From Trema orientale (taxonomy: Eukaryota > Streptophyta > Magnoliopsida > Rosales > Cannabaceae): 64,000 bases of DNA. The notes under the pieces were generated by a model. It saw nothing but the letters and a program-made list of their open reading frames with translations. It was not told where the DNA came from and searched no databases. The stretch spans positions 80,651-144,650 of the forward strand of contig JXTC01000620.1 in the NCBI GenBank assembly GCA_002914845.1, written 5' to 3'. Positions 55,727 through 64,000 of this stretch are shown in pieces. The stretch's first letter is position 1. The number at the start of each line of letters is the position of its first letter. The translations under genes and the position numbers were made by a program.

Positions 55727-56742
55727 TTGCGAAGGTGTGTTCCTAATGAAGAAATTCATAGTATCTTACACCACTGCCATTTATCTCCATATGGAGGAAA
55801 TTTTAGAGGTTTTAGAACAACTGTCAAGGTCTTGCAATCGGATTATTATTGGCCAACCATCTTCAAGGCTGCTTATGAATTTGTCAAGACTTGTGATAGT
55901 TGCCAAAGAGTTGGGAATATCTCGCAAAGACATGAGATGCCCTTAAACACTATTCTGGAAGTTGAGTTATTTGATGTGTGGGGCATAGATTTCATAGGAC
56001 CATTTCCTCCATCTTTTGGGAATCTTTATATCTTGGTAGCTGTGGACTATGTTTATAAATGGATGGAAGCTTTGGCATTCCCCACAAATGATTCCAAGGT
56101 AGTGGTGAAGTTCCTGTATAAGAATATTTTCACAAGCTATGGCACTCCGAGATCCATCATAAGTGATGAAGGAACACACTTTGGCAGCAAGCAATTTGAG
56201 AATCTCTTGGCCAAATATGGGGTGAGGCATAAGATTGCTATAGCATACCATCCGCAGACAAGTGGCCAAGCTGAAATTTCCAATAGAGAGATCAAAAGAA
56301 TTTTGGAGAAGGTTGTGAATCCTACCCAGAAAGATTGGTTAACACGACTTGATGATGCTCTTTAGGCCTGCAGAACAGCTTTTAAAACACCCTTAGGGAT
56401 GTCACCATACAGTCTGGTCTTCAGGAAAGCATGTCACTTGTTATTGGCACTAGAGCACTGAGCATATTGGACTATGAAAAAGCTTAACATAGACCTTCAA
56501 GCTGCTAGAGAAACACGGTTACTACAACTAAACGAGTTAGAGGGATTTCAGATGTGTACTTATGATAGTGCCAAGTTATATAAAGAAAAAACAAAAAAGT
56601 GGCATGACAGCAAGATCCAACAAAGGAACTTCGAACCTGGGCAGCAAGTATTGTCATTTAACTCCTGATTGAAGCTATTTCCTGGTAAATTGAAGTCCAG
56701 GTGGTCAGGTCCATTCAAGATTGCCAAGGTCTATCCACATGG
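55727..56742 (+). pseudogene. Athila integrase, cut by a Copia insertion
   Basis: The zinc finger [20 protein letters not shown] with CDSCQRVG is followed by the core: [12 protein letters not shown] (Asp), [10 protein letters not shown] (Asp), [13 protein letters not shown] (Glu). TAG at 56363. The C-terminal part (56474-56740) has KKWHDSKIQQRNFEPGQQVL and [17 protein letters not shown], ending at the Copia LTR. Confidence 0.85.
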
Positions 56743-58174
56743 TGTTGGAATAATGTCCTATAAAGCAGTTTATTATTTTGACATTATAAATAATATTTAT
56801 CGGATTATTTATTATCTATTCGTAATTAATAAATTCCNATAGAATGTAGTGTTGTCTATTTTCATAATGAAGTCTCCAATTATCGAAGTGAGTCTTCGGA
56901 TAGAAACACTAGTGTGTTATAAGAAAGTTATAATAGCATCAAACAGGACCGAGTGAATTAGAATTTAAGGTTAAGTACCGTAACTTAAATTTCTAATCTC
57001 ACCAATCTAGCACTATTGTAGAAAATCTTAATCCTAGTGATTAACGAACTTACTTTCATATGTTTTGTCTTTTTGAGTTACAAAAAGACTAGTTCCGATT
57101 TATGGTTCGAACTCCGGTATCTTGGAAGATAAGGTGTATAAAATGTGTAGAATATTTTTTATGATGGACGTCATACATATAATGTCGCTTTGAGTTTTTT
57201 CACATACATGGATAATATAAACTAGGGCCCCGGTATTCACTATGTGAATTTGACTATGTTGGTATAAGCAGATACATACACCGTAGTCAACTATTATTTA
57301 TTAGATGAAAAATGGCAACTCAAAGGTAAATATGTACTAGAAGGGTAATATGATAACTTCACCCTACTAGTACGGCATTACATTGGGGGTACGTCTGCAG
57401 GTATAACATATGCTAAATGGATCAAGCTAATTATTTGATAATAAGCTTCACATAAAATAAATGATATTTAGTCTAAGAGTTCAATATTGGGCCTATAGTG
57501 GTGTGCCCCAATATTAATGGATAAGGCCCAATCCTAATTAAGAGTTAATTACGATAGTGGGTATATGGTCCCTTGGAGCTTGGGCTTTATGGATCCATCT
57601 GGTCCCCTGTCTAGCTCAAATTAAAGTCCAATAGTTATTTGATAATCAATTGAGCCCAACAAGCCCAATAAGCCCATTGCGGTTTACTAATCTCTCTATA
57701 GTTAAGAGAAAAGTTCTCTAACTGCACAATACATCAGCTACATGTGAAACTCCCCCTTGAGAAGAGAGTGTCACATGCATAGCAGAGAAAAAGAGAGAGC
57801 AGAAATCGGCCAGCACTAGGGTTCACCATCCTTGGTGTTTTTCGGCCATTTCGGAGAAATCAGTTCGAGGAGATTGTCTTCTTGTTTGTCTGCGGATCTT
57901 TTTGTTGGGAATCAAGAAGGTGACCACCCATCGGATTAATCAAACGGCTTTCGAAAATAGGCGAGAAAACGAGAAGGTTGTGGAGCAAATTCGAGTATTA
58001 TTCTTATCTAGGTCAAGAGTTAATTTATGTTAGATCACGATCAGAAAAGTTTTGTAAATAGAAAAATATTAAACGACTAATTTCGCTGCGATTCTGAATT
58101 TTATAAAACTATGTGCTCTTGAAAATGACTTGATGAAAATATTTTCCAGAATTTTATTCCAGCAAACACCAGCA
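56743..58174 (+). repeat. 5' LTR of the Tork-like Copia element
   Basis: TGTTGGAATAATG ... CACCAGCA. The U3 contains a 9-bp stem AATATTGGG/CCCAATATT (57484-57492 with 57508-57516) closing CCTATAGTGGTGTGC. One ambiguous base is at 56838. Confidence 0.85.
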
Positions 58175-58175
58175 A

Positions 58176-58188
58176 TTGGTACTAGAAC
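58176..58188 (+). other. Primer binding site
   Basis: TTGGTACTAGAAC directly after the LTR, a diverged form of the initiator-Met site. Confidence 0.65.
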
Positions 58189-58537
58189 AAGGTTTTATTA
58201 TTGATCTAGCATATTTTACTTCGATCTATTCTCTTCTTGATTGATGTTTTTGATTTTCGCGAAGGTTTGACTATGTTTTGTCTTATTCATGTTATGAGTA
58301 TGCTCTAGTTTGTGTGATAGTCAATAAATTTAATGAGTTTGAATCATTATCTAATTAGATGTTGCTGTGAGGTGATGATCATGTTCGTTCTTTGATTTTC
58401 ATTTCTAACATGTTCTTGATTTCTATATATTCATGTTTTATGTTCTTGATAAAACTATGCATGGAAATATTTTGATATTTAATTGCTTTTAAGTTTTTAC
58501 GTAAAACTATTTTTTTTTTCAATTTAAAAAAAAAAAT

Positions 58538-58990
58538 TTACGACGAAACGACGGAGCAGTGCACGGCTAGGAGCCGTGTACACCGCCCGCATGGGCCCCA
58601 CGGGTGTGTCCTGCACGCGGGCTGTGCGGGCACGACCCTGCACATGCTGCACAGGTGAGGCGGGTAGGCCGCGGGGATGCAATCCGCGCATGGCCTGCGG
58701 AAGTCCTCCCCTCGTAGGCCGCACGGGTGCACCCCGTGCATGCAGCGCGGGCTCAGCCCCTGCAGGCAGCCTCCTGCGCGCAAGCCACGTGGGTGGCCTC
58801 CCGTGCCTTGGCCGCTCGGGGTGTCTCCTCGTGTGTTTGACGTGCGAGAGTTATGTAAGCCCGTTGTCGCTCGAGAGTTGTCCCGAGCGAGGCCGCGTAG
58901 CATTATGCGAGCTTGTTAGTGTTCGGTAGTTGTCCCGAGAGTGGCCGCATAACGATCCGAGGCCGATATTTAAGTATCGGTCTCCCGTTC
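58538..58990 (+). other. GC-rich leader island
   Basis: It starts after an A-run (58525-58537) about 360 bases from the primer site and is made of words such as CGCATGGGCC, GCGGGC and TGCACATGC. Open frames exist on both strands but none resembles a known protein. The counterpart is 1681-2330. Confidence 0.65.
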
Positions 58991-60548
58991 CGTCCGTCGG
59001 CTTGTCCCGACACGTTTCGTATTTCCGGCCATAATTTTAATTATTTTCATCTTAAAAATAATTTAATTTATCCATAGTTTTATAAAAACTGATAAATATT
59101 TTAAATTCTTATTAGATTTGAATTTTTGAAATTTGAATTGATAGGATATTTTAATTTGAATTGATATCCATAATATCTTAATTATTATTTGAATAATTAG
59201 AGATATTTTAAAATAGAAATTTTAAAATTAGATATTATGAGATAATATCTTTTTAGTTTTAAATTCAAATTTTGAATAGATATTTTGAAAAACTGATTAT
59301 ATGATAGTTAGTTATCTATTTTGAATTTTAAATTTATTTTAATTCAAATTAGCGATATTGTAAGAGATTTTATTTGTAAAATCTTCTATCTTTTAAATTT
59401 CGAATTTTGTGAAGATTTGAAATTTAAATTTAAATCAGAATATCTTTTTTAAATTTTTAAATTTGAATTTATGGTTGGTAAATATTTAATGAGATTAGAT
59501 ATTGATTTGAATTTTGAATTCAAATCTGACAGGATAAGATAATGGGAGATATTTAAGGAAGTTAAATTCAAATTAAGATTTTAAAAGTTGAAATTTAAAT
59601 TTGAGATATTTAAAGAGATTTCATTTGTTAAATCTTTTATTTAGACTGATTAGATTTATGAAAATCTTTTCTAATTTAAATATTAAATATTATCTTCCAT
59701 ATTTAAATATTTAACATTATCTTATCAATTAAAATTATTTAAATATTAAATAATTTTTAAATGACCAGAAATTAATAAATCATTAATAATTAATTAATTA
59801 TCTGCTTACTACTTTAGTATTATTAAGACAATATTGCATGCATACCTAATAATTAAGTATTATTACATGATCTTTTAGTAACATGTCATATAAAAAATTA
59901 GAGCTCTTCTCATGCAAATATGAACATGTTTATATAATTGATTTTAGGTTGCTAAGCTAGTTAAATAACTGGGTAAAATCAATAAATCCCTAATTATAAA
60001 ATATTGAGTGGGAGAAGGTGTATGATACCTATGGTCTCCATTATTAGTTCGTTATATATTAGGATGAGCTTCGTCTCAGAGTCTTGTTGAGCTCCCGTAG
60101 GAGGGTTTTCGTTCGGGTAATATTGGAAATTAGCTTCTTAGGATAAGGCACTAGGTAGACTACATGAGGCTGATCGTCCGTCGGAGATGGTCTTATATAG
60201 AAAGCTTAGTTACCGAAACAATGGTTAAACACTCAACTCGAAACATTAATATCCTCCCGTAGGAGTTCTTATTAGTCGATTAGAAGACCAAAGAGAATGG
60301 TAGTTAAAAATACGGGATAAGAGTTATCAGTCTATTTACTAATTGAAATAATTTCAGTTTTACTTGTTGATTGCATGTCCCCCCGTAGGAGGCTTGTAAT
60401 CAGTGGTAGGTCAAATTACTATGAATATAAGTGATAGTCTTAGGAATACTTCACTTGCATATTGTATGTTTAATACATTATTTTAATTATTCGAAACATG
60501 ATATATAATGTTTGCTTATACATAGAATATTTATTTTTTACAGTAGAT
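58991..60548 (+). other. AT-rich leader of the Tork-like element
   Basis: Non-coding. The AT-rich part runs to about 59980, then a less biased stretch with three CTCCCGTAGGAG-type hairpins (60092, 60254, 60380). Confidence 0.6.
60092..60391 (+). repeat. Three CTCCCGTAGGAG hairpins
   Basis: Exact copies at 60092-60103 and 60254-60265, and a one-base variant at 60380-60391 (CCCCCGTAGGAG). Each is a CTCC/GGAG stem on CGTA. Confidence 0.65.
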
Positions 60549-61877
60549 ATGGCACTTAATTTTTTATCCACTTTACTCATACAAAACAAGCTGGATGGTA
60601 AAAACCATGTAGACTAGAAACGTAACCTAGACATAGTGCTCACTGCTGACAAACATAAGTGGGTTCTCACCAGTCCATGTCTTGCCCAGCCAACTCAGGA
60701 ATCCACCAACAATGAAAGAAACTTATATGATAAGTGGAAGCAATTTGATGAGATGGCTAAGTGCTATATACTTGGCTCAATGAGCAATATATTGCAACAA
60801 CAACATCGTGGGATAGATACTGCTACTGACATGATGCTGAGTGTTGACGAAATGTTCACCAGTCTCGGTTGTCAAGCTAGAAATGAGACTACAAGTGCAT
60901 TCATGAATCTTCGTCAAAAGAAGGGTACTCTAGTTTGGGAGCATATGATGAAAGTTATTGCATATCTTAACGAATTGGAAATCCTTGGAGCTAAAATTGA
61001 TTGTAACACCCAAATTGACATGGTTTTGAACACATTATCAGACACCTTCAATCAATTTAAGATTGATCATAAGATTTGCCGGAAGGATTATACTCTTATT
61101 GGCCTGATGAAAGATCTGCAAATTACTGAGAATATTCTTAAGAAGAATAAGTCAGCGTCAGCTAAGGCTAATGTAGCTCAAGCTAGTTCTTCCAAACCTA
61201 AGTCGAAAGGTAAATGTAAGGGGAAGAAAAAGACTTCTGCTTCTCTAGCTCCAAAGAAAAAGAAGACTAAGAAAGATGCCAAACCAAAGGGAAAATGTTT
61301 CCACTGCGGTGAGGATGGACATTGGAAGAGGAACTGCAAAACTTACCTAGCCCTTAAGAAGGAGGAGGACAACGGCAAGGACAAACAAGGTAGTGACAAT
61401 TTGTTGTTCATTGAGACTTGTCATGTGGTTGATTCTATCGATTCTTGGATCGTAGATTTGAGAGCCACTGACCATGTTTATAATACTTTGCAGGAGTTCA
61501 AGGAAACTAGGAAGTTCGCTAGTGAAGAGTTCATGCTGAGATTGAGAGATGGCTCAATAGTTGAAGCTCGTGCAATGGGAGATGTTATTTTGAATTTCGA
61601 TAATTTTAGATTTTTAGAAATAAAGAATCGTTATTATATTCCGGTGTTTAAACGGAATTTGATTTATGTTTCTTGTTTGATGAGACAAGGTTATTCTGTT
61701 TATTTTGACAATAAAGTTTCTATTAGAAAGAATAAAAGTCTCATTTGCACTGGTACTCATAGAAATAATCTTTTTTTGGTTCAACCTAAAAGTATCTCAT
61801 TGCACAATCTTGAAAATGATTCTGAACCCAAACATAAGAAAGTGAAAGTGAGTACTAATAATGAAACTTATCTCTGA
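60549..61877 (+). pseudogene. Copia gag-protease with an early nonsense codon
   Basis: ATG at 60549 (MALNFLST), TAG at 60615-60617 where the family has Trp, then open to a TGA at 61875. The gag core includes YILGSMSNILQQQHRG and NLRQKKGTLVWEHMMKVIAY. A Lys-rich stretch precedes the zinc knuckle CFHCGEDGHWKRNC (about 61296-61337). The protease reads WIVDLRATDHV, so DSGA is changed to DLRA. The terminal TGA replaces the Trp of the pre-integrase WHLRLGH. Confidence 0.85.
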
Positions 61878-62760
61878 CATTTGAGACTCGGTCATATTAA
61901 CCTAAATAGAATTCAAAGGTTAGTCAATGATGGAGCTCTAAGTTCGTTAAAGTCAAACCATTACCAAATTGCGAATCCTATCTGGAAGGTAAAATGACTA
62001 AAAGACCATTTACTGGAAAAGGTCTTAGAGTTTAAGAATGTCTTGAGTTAGTACATACTGATGTCTGTGGGCCTATGAATATTCAAGCTCGAGGAGGTTT
62101 TGAATACTTTATTACGTTTACGGATGATTATTCTTGATTTGGTTATGTTTACCTAATGCAACGCAAATCGGATTCTTTTGAAAAGTTTAGAGAATTCAAA
62201 GTAGAAAATGAAAATCAGTTGGGAAAGAACATAAAGACCATTCGATCTGATCGAGATGGTAAATACTTCTTTGGGGAATTCTCTGAATTTCTCACAGACA
62301 ATGGGATCCTATCCCAACTCATAGCACTTGGTATGCCTCAACTAAATGGTGTTGCTGAAAGAAAAAATAGGACACTTTTGGATATGGTTAGGACGATGCT
62401 CAGTTATTCACAATTACAAGCAACTTTTTGGGGTTATGCCTTAGAAATTGCTATGTACCTGCTGAATAGAGTTCCTTCTAAGTCAGTACCTAGACACCAT
62501 TTGAACTATAGAAAGGACATAAACTTAGTTTGCATTATATCCATATTTGAGGTTGTCCAGCATATATGCTAAAAGGGAAAACGATTAAGTTGGAATCACG
62601 ATCTGAATTGTGTCTATTTGTGGGTTACCCAAAAGGAACAAGAGGGTATTATTTCTATAGTACTGAAGAAAAGAAAGTGTTTGTGAGTATAAATGCTACT
62701 TTCTTGGAAGAAAACTATAGGAAAGATTTCAAGCCCAAAAGTAAGTTAGTTCTTGAATAA
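61878..62760 (+). pseudogene. Copia integrase, broken
   Basis: HLRLGHINLNRIQRLVNDG is the zinc-finger start. After a frameshift, [14 protein letters not shown] is the first catalytic Asp and FITFTDDYS is followed by a stop. IKTIRSDRDGKYF holds the second Asp and QLNGVAERKNRTLLDM the Glu (62156-62572). The C-terminal LCLFVGYPKGTRGYYFYS lies at 62566-62760. Stops at 62032, 62135 and 62570. Confidence 0.85.
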
Positions 62761-64000
62761 TTAACTGATGATGTTATCAGCATCTATATAAGATAAGATA
62801 GAAAAAGCACTGAGAAAAGATAAATCACTTAAAACTCAGCAAACATTGGATCCTCGTCGTAGTTAGAGAGTCGTGAGACAACCTGAAAGATACTTAGGAA
62901 TAGGAGAGTCTTGTGTCCTTACACCTATAATGAGGCAATGGATGATATTGTTAAAAATCTCTGGCAAAAGGCAATGGAATCCGAAATAGAGTCCATGTAC
63001 TCTAATAAAGTCTGGGAACTTGTAGATCCACCTGAAGGGATAAAACCTATTGGGTATAAATGGGTCTATAAGAGAAAGAAAGGAGTAGACGGGAAAGTGG
63101 AGACTTTCAAGGCAAGGTAAGTTGTTAAGATGTATACACAGAAGGAAGGTATCGACTATGAAGAAACCTTCTCTCTTGTTGCTATGATCAAGTCTATTCC
63201 CATACTCTTATCCATCACTGCATCTCTTGATGGCAATCCTGAATGGCAATCTTGATGAACGTATCTATATGATACAACTATAGGGATTCGTTAAAAATGG
63301 CCAAGAAAGAAAAATTTGTGAACTTAAGAGATCTATTTATGGACTCAAACAAGCGTCTAGATCTTGGAACATAAGATTTGATGAAGCAATTAAGTCTTAT
63401 GGTTTTGAACGAAACGTAGATGAATCTTGTGTCTATAAAAGAATTCAGGACAATAAAGTGATTTTTCTGGTACTGTATGTTGATAATATTCTAATCATTG
63501 GGAATGATGTTGGATCATTATTATCAGTGAAAGTCCGGTTAGCACAACAGTTTGATATGAAAGACTTAGGTTAAGCTTGCTATGTTCTAGGAATACAGAT
63601 TCTACAAGATAGAAAGAACAAACGCATAACTTTATCACAAGCTTCATACATAGACAAAATACTGGTTAGGTTTGCAATACAGAATTCCAAGAAAGGTTTA
63701 ACACCATTTCTTAAGGGAATTACTCTGTCTAATGAAAATTCACCTAAGACAGAAGAGGAGAAAGAACAGATGAGAAATATTCCTTATGTCTCGGCAGTGG
63801 AAATTCTCATGAATGCCATGCTTTGCACAAGACCAGATATTTGTTATGCTGTTAGGATTGTAAGTCGTTACCAATCCAATCCAGAACCTAAACATTGGGA
63901 TGCAGTCAAGTATATTCTAAAGTATCTTCGGAGAACTAGAGATCATATGCTTGTATATTCTGCAGAAGATCTAATACCTGTTGGATATACTGATTCAGAT
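62761..64000 (+). pseudogene. Copia RT and RNase H, broken, runs off the window
   Basis: KAMESEIESMYSNKVWELVD and KWVYKRKKGVDGKVETFKAR (to 63120), then shifted frames with EGIDYEETFSLVAMIKS and SIYGLKQASRSW. The catalytic box reads YVDNILIIG (about 63477-63503) instead of YVDDILIIG. LGIQILQDRKNK, CTRPDICYAV and LKYLRRTRDHMLVY follow to the edge. Confidence 0.82.

Larger units (their letters stand above)
49886..56742 (+). mobile_element. Athila-type Gypsy retrotransposon, interrupted at its 3' side
   Basis: A 5' LTR, a tRNA-Asp-type primer site, a large Athila gag, then protease, RT, RNase H and integrase in order on the plus strand. It is inserted in the Tat element and itself cut at 56742 by a Copia LTR. 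The env-like region and 3' LTR would be beyond the window. Coding parts carry several nonsense changes. Confidence 0.88.
56743..64000 (+). mobile_element. Tork-like Copia retrotransposon, right end outside window
   Basis: A 1432-base 5' LTR, a primer site, a GC-rich leader island, an AT-rich leader, gag, protease, integrase, RT and RNase H in order. The gag-pol frame is broken by several nonsense and frameshift changes. It is inserted in the Athila integrase region. The expected target duplication is CATGG (56738-56742), to be matched beyond the window. Confidence 0.88.

Noticed and set aside
58524..58929. Open frames of up to 121 codons in the second GC-rich island
   Set aside because: Same compositional effect; no recognisable domain.

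Overview
This window looks like a transposon-rich stretch of nuclear DNA from a flowering plant, most likely a eudicot. The evidence is the low GC content, long AT-rich spacers, GT-AG splicing, Copia, Athila and Tat-type retrotransposons, and two plant-type host genes. Those two genes are a cycling DOF-factor (CDF-type) transcription factor on the plus strand (exons 29447-29563 and 30839-32152) and an intronless P-class pentatricopeptide repeat (PPR) gene on the minus strand (40818-42812). Nearly everything else that can be identified is mobile DNA in various states of decay. Two ambiguous bases (4734 and 56838) show it is an assembled sequence.

Left block (1-20 kb): a plus-strand Copia element whose left LTR is cut by the window edge (1-8663) sits in a LINE remnant (8664-10412). 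Its internal region has a GC-rich leader island, 2.9 kb of AT-rich untranslated DNA, paired hairpins, one intact 506-codon ORF with protease-like and integrase-like domains, and no reverse transcriptase. A minus-strand LINE remnant follows (10441-12031), carrying a Mutator-type MITE (11265-11630) and bordered by a Harbinger-type MITE (12032-12226). Next is a decayed minus-strand chromovirus-like Gypsy element (13555 to at least 18425), whose left LTR is split by a solo LTR-like insertion (14038-15394).

Middle block (20-44 kb): a tandem repeat field built on GTTACTAGTTAC and TTCGAA motifs (21480-23800), a long foldback element (24527-25351), and a promoter-like or LTR-like region followed by an array of short hairpins (27311-27919). 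The CDF gene comes next, then a structurally complete minus-strand Copia element with a perfect 5-bp target duplication (33287-38418), a probable tRNA-derived SINE (about 39535-39690) and the PPR gene. Upstream of the PPR gene is a cluster of MITE fragments (43230-44495).

Right block (44.8-64 kb): a nested stack. A Tat-type Gypsy element with a second RNase H (44828-49885) breaks off at the 5' LTR of an Athila element (49886-56742). Athila in turn breaks off inside its integrase C-terminal region at a Tork-like Copia element (56743 to the window end). All three carry stops or frameshifts in their coding regions. The host genes do not visibly work together. The CDF gene probably acts in photoperiod or circadian transcription and the PPR gene in organelle RNA processing.
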